In this document: piece after piece, positions 30,836-39,441 of the stretch
How the letters are laid out: every line of letters starts with the position of its first letter
Position numbering within the stretch: the first letter of the stretch is position 1
DNA from: Actinomycetota bacterium
GTDB taxonomy: Bacteria > Actinomycetota > Actinomycetes > Mycobacteriales > Pseudonocardiaceae
DNA: 64,000 nucleotides
Direction of reading: 5' to 3'
NCBI GenBank assembly: GCA_021324675.1
Contig: JAJPIR010000121.1
Location: 1-64,000, forward strand
Translations under genes and position numbers: made by a program
The notes under the pieces: generated by a model
Seen by the model: the letters and a program-made list of their open reading frames with translations, nothing else
What the model was told of the DNA's origin: nothing
Database searches by the model: none

Positions 30836-30862
30836 ATTTGGTACCAAGCGTGGCTCGTCGGC

Positions 30863-31444
30863 CTACGACCGCGCCAACTCCCGGACCAGATTAGCGTCGC
30901 ACGCTGACTCCTGGCTCGGTTCAGGTAAGTCTGTCTCGCTGACGCCGACCGGGACGCTGAGCAGCACCACTTCGGTGCCGTGATCGCTTTCGTAGCCACC
31001 GCGATGGATGGTGGCGATGTCCACCAAGCGGGTCATCCGATCAATACCGCGGCCCAAATGCTCAGTGTCATCGGGGCTGTGGCGCCATCGGCCACGGTCA
31101 CGGACGGCTACCCGGGCCTGACGGGATCGGCCCCCGTTGAGGGTGCTGATCGTCATGGTGATCTTGACCACACCTGGTGTGCCGGCCGGGTAGGCGTGTT
31201 CGACCGCGTTGCTCACCGCCTCGGCAGCGGCATGTTCGATGGCGACGAGCTGCTCATCGGGCCAGTTCGCCAGCTCTAGCCAATGCCGCAGATACGCTCT
31301 CGCGAGCCAGGCGCTAACTGGTCTCGCCGGCAGGCTGACCACGCCCCAGAGACGGTTATGGTCTGTGGCCGCGTCCGTCTTACCGCCTGATGGTGGCTTG
31401 CGATTGTGCTCGGGCGCGGACACAGCCTTTAGTGCATCGCACAC
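30863..31444 (-). CDS. RsbW/SpoIIAB-like serine kinase (HATPase_c_2)
   Basis: EQLVAIEHAAAEAVSNAVEHAYPAG...ARVAVRDRGRWRHSPDDTEHLGRGIDRMTRLVD. Confidence 0.82.
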   Translation of the reverse strand: MCDALKAVSAPEHNRKPPSGGKTDAATDHNRLWGVVSLPARPVSAWLARAYLRHWLELANWPDEQLVAIEHAAAEAVSNAVEHAYPAGTPGVVKITMTISTLNGGRSRQARVAVRDRGRWRHSPDDTEHLGRGIDRMTRLVDIATIHRGGYESDHGTEVVLLSVPVGVSETDLPEPSQESACDANLVRELARS

Positions 31445-31781
31445 AAATTGCGCGAACTAGGGTCGGCGGGCCCACGAAGGCGGGACATTCGGTCCTCATC
31501 GGCAAGAGGGCAGTCAGGCGGAGTCGTGGCGTGACACGACAGTGCTCAACGCGTCGCGTCTGCTGCGGTTCGGCCGCTCCGCTGTTGAAACGCCGACGCC
31601 ATGGGGTGTCTCAGCAGATCGACCAGTTGGCTATATATCTCAAAGAATTGGTTAGATCATAGCTGCAAATGACCTGGAATAGGTGAGATGCGCAGCTGCC
31701 TTAATGGGCGAGGTGCTTAGCAAACGACGCTGTGCTTGCGCCTCGATGCGCACACGACATGGAAGCCGTACCGGAGGTTGA

Positions 31782-32312
31782 TCAGCTGGCTTCTGGGTTG
31801 AGCGATAAGCGGTGTCCTGCGAGGTGGCGCAGCGGGATGGCGATGGTGTGGGCGGTAGGGATGGAAGCCCAGGCAGCTGGCTGGTGTTTGGCAAGTTCAT
31901 CCAGCCGGGAGGGATTGGTTACTTCGTAGGCTTGGCCGATGCCGACGACGCTCCAGCCGGTGGCGGTGTCTGGATCGACCTCGTCAGCTTGGAAGGCGAT
32001 GACGTGCCGATCGACGGCGAGCTTGGTTCCGTTTAGTGCACGAAAGACGATTTCTTCGCCGTCGAGTAAATACATAACGGGTTGAACGGCGGGCAGGGCG
32101 GCATCAGTAAACACGACCCGCCCGACAACTCCTTTGGCTATCAGGCAAAGGCACGCGTTGCGATCGAGTTCTGTCAACTCGGCGGTCTGCTCTGCGGGGT
32201 TCACTCCCAGCTCCAGATTCCCACAACGCTGACGGTCTGCAGGAGGGTTTATCCCGTGTCGGCTGAGACTAGGGTAAGACGTCGTTGTTCGCCATTCGAA
32301 GCGGTAGGTCAC
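31782..32312 (-). CDS. PPOX-fold flavin-binding protein
   Basis: LDRNACLCLIAKGVVGRVVFTDAALPAVQPVMYLLDGEEIVFRALNGTKLAVDRHVIAFQADEVDPDTATGWSVVGIGQAYEV. Confidence 0.8.
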   Translation of the reverse strand: MTYRFEWRTTTSYPSLSRHGINPPADRQRCGNLELGVNPAEQTAELTELDRNACLCLIAKGVVGRVVFTDAALPAVQPVMYLLDGEEIVFRALNGTKLAVDRHVIAFQADEVDPDTATGWSVVGIGQAYEVTNPSRLDELAKHQPAAWASIPTAHTIAIPLRHLAGHRLSLNPEAS

Positions 32313-32330
32313 CAGACGGGTTGTGAAGTG

Positions 32331-34124
32331 TCATCTGATGGGGATGGACCATGACAGCCAGGTTCCCGACGGGTCACCACAAGTGATCTTCAAGACGCCA
32401 CCGTAACGTTCGGCGCGCTGGCGCAGGTGGGCCAGGCCGCTGTGGCGCGTGGTGGGGTCGATGCCAACACCGTTGTCGCGGACGTCCAGGGTGAGCCGGT
32501 CGGCGCTGGTGGTGATGTCAACTTCGGAAGAGCGCGCCTGGGCATGGCGGGCGATGTTGGTCAATGCCTCCCGCAGCACAGCAAGCAGGTCTTCGATGAT
32601 GTCATCGGCCAGGGCATCTTCAAGCAGGCCGGTGAAGCGCACGGCCGGCTCGAATCCCAGCGCCTGGGCCGCGTCAGTGATCACGTCGAGTATTCGCGCC
32701 CGGACGTTGCCAGCCCGGTGTTCGGGTGTTCGGTGCAGTTGGAAGATGGTGGTGCGAATTTGGCTGATGGTGTTATCCAGGTCGGTGATGGTGTCTTGGA
32801 TTCGGGATCGGGTCCGACCTGCCTGGAGGCCACTGGCCACGCTTTGCAAGGACAATCCTGCGGCGAACAGCTGCTGGATGACGTGATCGTGCAGATCAGC
32901 CGCAATGCGGTCACGTTCGTCGAGCATGGCCGCGCGTTCCTGCTCGGTGCGAGCTTCGGCCAATTCGATCGCGACAGCCGCCTGGTTGGCAAAGCCGCTG
33001 GCCATCTCCAGCTCGCCCGCGGTGAATGCAGGCCGGCCACGCACCCGGGCCGCGCTAAGCACTCCGTGGGTGCGCCGCGATCCCAGCAATGGCACCACCA
33101 GCACCGGGCCGACGTCGAGCTCGCCTGAGGCCATTGACGCCAACCCAGCATCGTCGGGATGAGTCACCCGCAGCGGCTGCCCGGTGCGAAACACCCGCCC
33201 GGCAAGCGAGCCCTGTAAGGGCACGCGCCGGCCGCGTAGCTCTGGGGCACTCATACCGACAGCCACCTCGACGCGCAGATCATCCCTACCGTCGCCACCG
33301 CCGCCATCGGGCAAGACCACGGTGACCAGGTCGGCGCCGGCGATCTGACAACTGTGTTCGGCGATCAACTGCAAGGGCCGACCAAGATCCCCGACATCCG
33401 CCGACAATAACTGACGCGTGATCAGCGCCGAGGCCTGCAGCCATTGCCCCTGCGTGCGAGCGGCCTCATACAGCCGGGCGTTGTCGATCGCCGCTGCCGC
33501 AGTCGCGGCCAGCGCCTTGGTCAATTCCTCATCTTCGGCGCTGAACTGCCCCTTAGTGCTTTCGGACAGGTACAGGTTGCCGAAAACCTCGTTGCGAACC
33601 CGGATCGGCACTCCAAGAAAGCTGGTCATCGGCGGATGTCCCGGCGGGAACCCCGACGATCGCGGGTCATCAGCGATGCGGCGCAGCCGAATCGGGCGTG
33701 GATCCTCGATCAACGCCCCGAGCAGGCCCTTACCCTGCGGCAGGTGTCCAATCCGCTGTTCGGCCTGCGCTGGCATCCCCACATGGACGAACTCAGCCAG
33801 TCCCCCCTCTGGGGCGATCACTCCCAGCGCGGCATAGCGCGCACCGACCAGCTCGCGGGCCGCCTCGGCGATCCGGCGCAGTACCACTGGCAAGGCCAAA
33901 TCACCGATGACTGCTTGGTTCGCCCGCAGCAGACCCCGCAGCCGGCCTTGGGTAGCCATGACTTCGTGGGCCCGTTCGACCAGCTGACCGAGCAGCTGGT
34001 CAAGCTCCAACCGCGGCAAATCCGGGAATGTCAGGGCCGTCCCAGCCACCGCGGTGCCCTCATCCGGATCCTTACCCGGGCCTTCGTCGTCTTCCTGTCT
34101 TAGCCCAGGCTGATCAAGGACCAC
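32331..34124 (-). CDS. devS: DevS/DosT-like sensor histidine kinase (GAF-GAF-HisKA_3-HATPase)
   Basis: GFPPGHPPMTSFLGVPIRVRNEVFGNLYLSE; LDERDRIAADLHDHVIQQLFAAGLSLQSVA; VLREALTNIARHAQA; LDVRDNGVGIDPTTRHSGLAHLRQRAERYGG. Confidence 0.9.
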   Translation of the reverse strand: MVLDQPGLRQEDDEGPGKDPDEGTAVAGTALTFPDLPRLELDQLLGQLVERAHEVMATQGRLRGLLRANQAVIGDLALPVVLRRIAEAARELVGARYAALGVIAPEGGLAEFVHVGMPAQAEQRIGHLPQGKGLLGALIEDPRPIRLRRIADDPRSSGFPPGHPPMTSFLGVPIRVRNEVFGNLYLSESTKGQFSAEDEELTKALAATAAAAIDNARLYEAARTQGQWLQASALITRQLLSADVGDLGRPLQLIAEHSCQIAGADLVTVVLPDGGGGDGRDDLRVEVAVGMSAPELRGRRVPLQGSLAGRVFRTGQPLRVTHPDDAGLASMASGELDVGPVLVVPLLGSRRTHGVLSAARVRGRPAFTAGELEMASGFANQAAVAIELAEARTEQERAAMLDERDRIAADLHDHVIQQLFAAGLSLQSVASGLQAGRTRSRIQDTITDLDNTISQIRTTIFQLHRTPEHRAGNVRARILDVITDAAQALGFEPAVRFTGLLEDALADDIIEDLLAVLREALTNIARHAQARSSEVDITTSADRLTLDVRDNGVGIDPTTRHSGLAHLRQRAERYGGVLKITCGDPSGTWLSWSIPIR

Positions 34125-34411
34125 AGCTGACCTCCTAACGGAGGAGGCCTATCGGCCGAGCGAATTGCCCCATGGTGCGGGCCACCCAAACTAGCGCTTG
34201 AAACCATTCCCGACATTGGCCCTCCCCGAGAGCGAACTCTCCTGAGAGCACACCTCAGCACTCGCAGCGGGTCTGCACTCCCGCCTCCCGAGCCGCACCG
34301 AAGCGAGCCCGCGCATTTCACCACTAGGCTGAGTTCTTCCTACCACCTGCCGGGGCAACGTACCAGTACGTGTGGTGCATGTGGCGAACTCCTCGGCGAT
34401 GTACAACGTGA

Positions 34412-36043
34412 TTAGGCCAAGTCCATATCTAGCGCATAACGCGAGGAGACCACATCGAGCAACTCGGCACGGATTGATTCGACACCGCTCCCCGCTACCC
34501 GGTATTCGATGTTCCTTAATTGGCCGGCAAGTCCCGGGTCCCGCAGGACATCGCGTACCCAGCGGGAAAAGTCTCCATGGCGCGCGTGGTGACGGATCAC
34601 TGCTGGATCGCATTGTTTCATCGCAGTCACGAACTGCCGCAAGTTGGTGGCTACCACTCCAGTGTGGCCGTGGTCGGTGCGAAAATGAAATCCCCGTTCA
34701 ACTGGCAGGTCGGCGTCAGTGTACTTGTGGTGGTGGCGGACGTGGTCTGTAGCCCGTGCAGCCAGGCACACTCTTATCGTGCGGCCGCCGTCGTGCACTG
34801 ACGTCAGTAAAGCTTGTCCACGCTGCTCGTGGAGCAACCGCAGATGCCATCCCATGCTATTAATGGTTTGCGGGTTCAGTCCGTTAGGCTGATAGGTGGC
34901 CAGGCAATAACCCCAGTCATGGACGGCGCAGCTGAGACCTAGTGGCCGATGTGCCTCGTCAACGACAAACCAGTGCGGCAACCCCGTCTGTTCGCGGCGA
35001 GTGAGCAGCTGGTAATGCACATCGATCATGTAGGTGGTGACGTCGTATTTCGCCACCGACAAGTCGAGGACCACGCTGCGTTCATGTTCGATAATGCGCA
35101 GGAGCTCCTGCGGTGAGGGAAGCCTGCCGGTATCACCCACAAGCAAGGTATTGCGCAGCATCCCCAGCTCAGCGTGATCACCCTCAGGGTCGATCAACAG
35201 CACCGAGTAGCCAAGATTGATCATCTGTTCGGCGAGTAGTCCAGTGACGTAGGATTTACCAGAGCCAGAATCACCCGTGATTAAAATGGTGCTTTGCGAA
35301 GCCGGGATCGTCACCGTATGACCGTCTTCGGTGCTCGTGCCCAGCACCAACTGCCAACGGCGAGGATGAAAAATCTCGGTACCCTGTAGAATTGGCCCGC
35401 TCAAAAATTTGCCAATTCCCTGCCCGTCAGGTTCTGCAAGCACCAAGTCGGCGTGCTCCGCTAGCGCGGGAACTGCATTGGCCACCGCGATACCCAACTC
35501 GCAGGCGTGCAGCAACGTATGGTCATTCTCCGCGTCGCCGACCCCGATCGCGCTGTGCGGTGAAATCCCCAGCGCGGCAAATCCCGCTTGTACCCCCGTG
35601 CCCTTGGTGACACCACCAGGAAGCAACATCAACGATTCACGGTTCCACACCAATTGCACATCCAGCTGCAAGTCGTGCACGGCATCAAGCGCTAGGTGCG
35701 CGACAGACCCATCACAAGCCAGCAGGACCTGCCCAGACCGCACCAGCACACCCTGCTCGCGCAGCCGCTGAGTCAAGCCTGGCTCTACCGGGTCGGCCAG
35801 CGGTGTTGGCACACCATCAATGGCCAATACCCCACCGTTTTCAGCCACGACCGCATCGAACTCATCGACCAGCCCGGGCATCACCGCGTCAAGATCAGCC
35901 AGTATGCGACCGGTCACCAACACGATACGCGTGCCGGTGTCACGCGCCGCACGGATCGCGTTGAGCACGGCGTGGTCAGGCGGCCCGCCGGACGTGATGG
36001 CTCCATCAAGATCGACAGCCACCGCCCGGTAGTACCGCAGCAC
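34412..36043 (-). CDS. HAD-family (Cof-type) phosphatase fused to HerA/FtsK-like ATPase
   Basis: N-terminus AVAVDLDGAIT...GVTKGTGVQAGFAALGI...GVGDAENDHTLL; C-terminal Walker A ILITGDSGSGKSYVTGLLAEQM and Walker B-like HWFVVDEAHR. GTG start with GGGAGG SD. Confidence 0.82.
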   Translation of the reverse strand: MLRYYRAVAVDLDGAITSGGPPDHAVLNAIRAARDTGTRIVLVTGRILADLDAVMPGLVDEFDAVVAENGGVLAIDGVPTPLADPVEPGLTQRLREQGVLVRSGQVLLACDGSVAHLALDAVHDLQLDVQLVWNRESLMLLPGGVTKGTGVQAGFAALGISPHSAIGVGDAENDHTLLHACELGIAVANAVPALAEHADLVLAEPDGQGIGKFLSGPILQGTEIFHPRRWQLVLGTSTEDGHTVTIPASQSTILITGDSGSGKSYVTGLLAEQMINLGYSVLLIDPEGDHAELGMLRNTLLVGDTGRLPSPQELLRIIEHERSVVLDLSVAKYDVTTYMIDVHYQLLTRREQTGLPHWFVVDEAHRPLGLSCAVHDWGYCLATYQPNGLNPQTINSMGWHLRLLHEQRGQALLTSVHDGGRTIRVCLAARATDHVRHHHKYTDADLPVERGFHFRTDHGHTGVVATNLRQFVTAMKQCDPAVIRHHARHGDFSRWVRDVLRDPGLAGQLRNIEYRVAGSGVESIRAELLDVVSSRYALDMDLA

Positions 36044-36275
36044 AAAATCCTCCCAATAACCGAATAACTAACACTGCCCTGCTGTGTCTAGGCGTGAGGA
36101 CCTGTCCAGCCAGCGGCCCCAACCTCGCTACTGCCTGCGATGGTCAGCGTGCGTGAATGCCGCAAAGCCAGTTATTACCTCGGTGGAGCATCAACGCTCG
36201 GACCCCGCGCCGCCTCGGATACCTGATGGATGGCGCGGCGGTATCAACGAGGCCACGGGAGATACCCACAAAGGG

Positions 36276-36689
36276 TCAGCCTGTCTGGGCGCTGGCCAGC
36301 AAGACGGCGAGAACATCCCGGATTGACACCAGCCCCACCACAGTATCGCCTTCGTAAACAGCAATGTGACGCACCCATGCCTCAAGCATCATGTGGCCAA
36401 CAGATGCGATACTGTCCCCAGGCTGAGCGGTGACCAGGTCGGTGGTGGCGACGTCAATGGCCTGCTGAGCGTTGAAATCCGCACCGTCAACCAAGGCGTT
36501 GACCAGGTCGCGTTCCGAAATCAATCCCACGGGACCACCGGGTATCTGGACAAACACCACGCCGATCTCATCAGCAACCAGTTGTTGGGCAACCGAGCGC
36601 AAAGACTGCCCCGGATCCACTTCGCTCAGCCCCTCGACCATAATCTTGGCAACCGGGTCAGCGCTGGTAATTTTCGTCGTCATACTCAT
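36276..36689 (-). CDS. CBS-pair protein
   Basis: MSMTTKITSADPVAKIMVEGLSEVDPGQSLRSVAQQLVADEIGVVFVQIPGGPVGLISERDLVNAL...HIAVYEGDTVVGLVSIRDVLAVLL. Confidence 0.85.
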   Translation of the reverse strand: MSMTTKITSADPVAKIMVEGLSEVDPGQSLRSVAQQLVADEIGVVFVQIPGGPVGLISERDLVNALVDGADFNAQQAIDVATTDLVTAQPGDSIASVGHMMLEAWVRHIAVYEGDTVVGLVSIRDVLAVLLASAQTG

Positions 36690-36803
36690 AGTGGCCTCTC
36701 TTCGGCAAACGGATCCGCGGGTATCTGGCCGCGCTATGGCGGTCCCGAGAATCTGGTGGTCTCTAGACACCCTCGACGATGCTCCCCGGCCGTTGGTCCT
36801 GGC

Positions 36804-36818
36804 AGGGCCATTCGTCCT
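36804..36818. promoter_or_regulatory. Putative DosR box
   Basis: AGGGCCATTCGTCCT, about 115 bp upstream of the CBS gene start at 36689(-). Confidence 0.35.
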
Positions 36819-36852
36819 GCCCAAAAGGGTCACAAGGCTAGCGATGTACACC

Positions 36853-38218
36853 CCGCACAGGTGGGCCCGTTAACTCGTCGATTTCCAGCCGCGCCCGTAC
36901 TTGTTCACTCAGCGCACAAAAGCAGCCGGACGCGACGGGATGCCGCTTCTCGGGGTCATGGATCACCCAAAGCGCCTCAGGAAGCCCAGCAATGTCGCTA
37001 TGGAAGCGGTTCCGGGCCACCGCCACCGCGGCCGCCGCAGATCTCCGCGGCTCGCAGCGGTGGCCTGCCTGCAGCACCGGTCCCCGGAGCGGCTCGGTGC
37101 CCGCAGGCGGTTGCTCGCCGCGCAGGCCAGGATGTCGCTACACCCACGGCTGCGAAAGACCTGCTTGGCGCCCGGCAAGGTGGCCTTACCTGCCGACAGC
37201 TTCATCACCGGGCGGCCAGCGTAGTCGACAAGCTTGTAGGCCGCGTCAAGGTAAGGCGCGTCAGCGGCAGTGCCAACCTTGCTGCCCACGGCCAAGGTAA
37301 CGATCGGGGCACCCGCGGCGACGAGGTCGGCGATGCGGTACTCGTCTAGCCCACCGCTGGCGACGATACGTGCCCGGCGCAGGCCCGCGTCGTCGAGAAT
37401 CTGGCGGCCCCGCCTGACGAGTTCAGCCAGGTCGCCGCTGTCGAGCCGGACACCGATGTCGCGGTCGGCGGGTAAGCCATGCAGGACATCAACTGCCCGG
37501 TGCACGCCTTGCTCAGTGTCGTAAATGTCCACCAGCAGAGTTACCCGACCGTGGGTAGTCCGGGCGAAAGTCGCGAAGGCGGCAGCCTCAGAAGGACACG
37601 CCTCCACCAAGGAGTGCGCCATGGTCCCGGTAGCGCGCAGCCCATACCCGTGGGCGGCAGCGACATTGCTCGTGGCCGCGAAGCCGACGATGGACCCAGC
37701 CCTGGCGGCGTGCATCCCAGCCTCGACGCCGTGAGCGCGGCGCAGCGAGAAGTCCACCACCGGCCGGCCGCGGGCAGCAAGCACACAGCGGCAGCTTTGG
37801 ACGCCAGCGTCGTTTAATGACTGATCTGGTTGACCACCCAGGTCTCCACGAGCTGGGCCTGCGGAAGCGCGGCGCAGTCACTTCCACCAGCGGCTCACCC
37901 GCCAGCACGACTCGGCCTTCGGGCACCACCCAGACATCGCCGGTAAACCGCAAACCCCGCAGCCTGGCCAAGTCGGTAACCGGGCAACCCAAGACGGCTG
38001 CAAAAACCGCCAAGTCCTCCTCGTGGCACGTGGAAGCGTTCCAAGAAATCCAGCACGTCGGCCAGCCCGGCGGCGACAAGAAAACCCCACTGCTTGGGCA
38101 GCTTCCGAGTAAACAAACTGAAAGTCGCCGGCTCGGTCAGGCCCTCACGGAGATAGGCCAACGCCATCGTGACCTCATAAAAGTCCGTGACGGTAGCCGC
38201 TTCACGATCCATCACCAA
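36853..38218 (-). pseudogene. pncB2: Nicotinate phosphoribosyltransferase (PncB2-like), multiply disrupted
   Basis: Pieces in different frames: TDFYEVTMALAYLREG...FLVAAGLADVLDFLERFHV / EEDLAVFAAVLGCPVTDLARLRGLRFTGDVWVVPEGRVVLAGEPLVEVTAP / RPVVDFSLRRAHGVEAGMHAARAGSIVGFAATSNV...VDIYDTEQG...GVRLDSGDLAEL; in-frame TAA at 37814-37816. Confidence 0.88.
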
Positions 38219-38307
38219 CAGCCCGCCGCTCGGGTTCGACCCATATCCCCACCCTCGTCACTGCCGCACAACTCAGGCCAGGGCCGACAAGACTCTCGAC
38301 GTAGGCG

Positions 38308-38345
38308 AAAAGTCCCGCACTGGCCCCGGCAAATGCGGGACTTTT
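38308..38345. promoter_or_regulatory. 12-bp perfect inverted repeat (AAAAGTCCCGCA-N14-TGCGGGACTTTT)
   Basis: Lies between divergent starts 38218(-) and 38429(+); right arm GGGACTTTTGCC is DosR-box-like. Confidence 0.6.
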
Positions 38346-38428
38346 GCCTCCATTGCCGGTGGATGCGCCGGATTAGCGTGGGCTACTAACACGCGTCAAG
38401 CGCCGGTCGGCACGTCGTCTGGCGCGGC

Positions 38429-38854
38429 GTGGAAAGGGTGTTCCAGATGCCTCACATGTCTGAGTCACACGCACTCGAGCCCGCCCAGTGTTTTCGGCTG
38501 TTGCGGACAGTGTCGGTAGGGCGGCTAGCCTTTACTGATCACTCCCTGCCCGTGATCCATCCGGTGAATTTCACCGTCGACGGCAAGGATGTGATCATCC
38601 GCACCTCTGGGGGCGGGAAACTTGCCGCTGCTGTCAACGGCTTGATGGTGGCCTTTGAAGCCGATGAGGTTGATACCGCCACGCACAGCGGGTGGAGCGT
38701 TGTCGTGCTGGGCCATGCCTCGCTCGTGCGCGACATCGACCGGCTGGTTGCGCTCGCCCATCCTGACACCCGGCCGTGGGTCCGGGGTCGCAGTGACCAT
38801 GTCATCAGCATCAAGGTCGAACGGATCACCGGTCGCCGGCTATGCCCACTGTGA
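38429..38854 (+). CDS. PPOX-fold protein
   Basis: LRTVSVGRLAFTDHSLPVIHPVNFTVDGKDVIIRTSGGGKLAAAVNGLMVAFEADEVDTATHSGWSVVVLGHASLV. Confidence 0.85.
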   Translation: MERVFQMPHMSESHALEPAQCFRLLRTVSVGRLAFTDHSLPVIHPVNFTVDGKDVIIRTSGGGKLAAAVNGLMVAFEADEVDTATHSGWSVVVLGHASLVRDIDRLVALAHPDTRPWVRGRSDHVISIKVERITGRRLCPL

Positions 38855-38868
38855 AGGAGCGCCAGCGG

Positions 38869-39110
38869 CTACCCGCGGTAGGTGAGAAAGTCGATGGCAG
38901 CTTCCAAGGTGGACAGTTGGTCGTAGTTGTCTTCCTCGAAGCGGTGGCCGGTACGGTCTGACAGCCGTTCGACCAAGGCAAAATGATCGAATTCAGGGTG
39001 AATTCCTCTACGAGGTTTTCTTCGGGGCGGACCTTTATCACCGGCGCCGATGCTCTCGCGCAAATCCTGTCGTGGAAACGGGCTGATGAACTATTTGAGC
39101 TAGCGCACCT
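38869..39110 (-). pseudogene. Acyl-carrier-protein-like remnant, frameshifted
   Basis: [16 protein letters not shown] in one frame, [39 protein letters not shown] in another; ACP-like pattern. Confidence 0.4.
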
Positions 39111-39441
39111 GGTGGAGGCGACTCGCCCTGGATTCCACCTCGGGGATGAGCACCTGTCTGGTCGAGCGGTGAGCCTGGTGGAGGTACCCGCTATGGCGAT
39201 CTCCTCGACGGACTGTCGTGAGCGCGTCGCACGAAGGCTGCCGGTGTGGTATCTGGTGCCCGATGGAGTCGTCCAATACATCAAAAAGTGGAACCTTTAC
39301 CGTGAAACAGAGCTTGGTCGGGCGCATCACGTCGCTGACGGCGGTGGGTAGACCAGGAGGCTACCGAATTGCCGACATAATTGAAGACCAGAACTTCGAT
39401 CGCTGTTAGCCGTTGCCGAAGGTCCCGGGTGCCAGGGTCCG

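Noticed and set aside
32427-33128. 233-aa + ORF (and 33444-34103 +)
   Set aside because: Antisense of the DevS-like kinase; compositional shadow.
36366-37349. 327-aa + ORF
   Set aside because: Antisense to the CBS and pncB2-like genes; low-complexity Arg/Pro/Ala composition.
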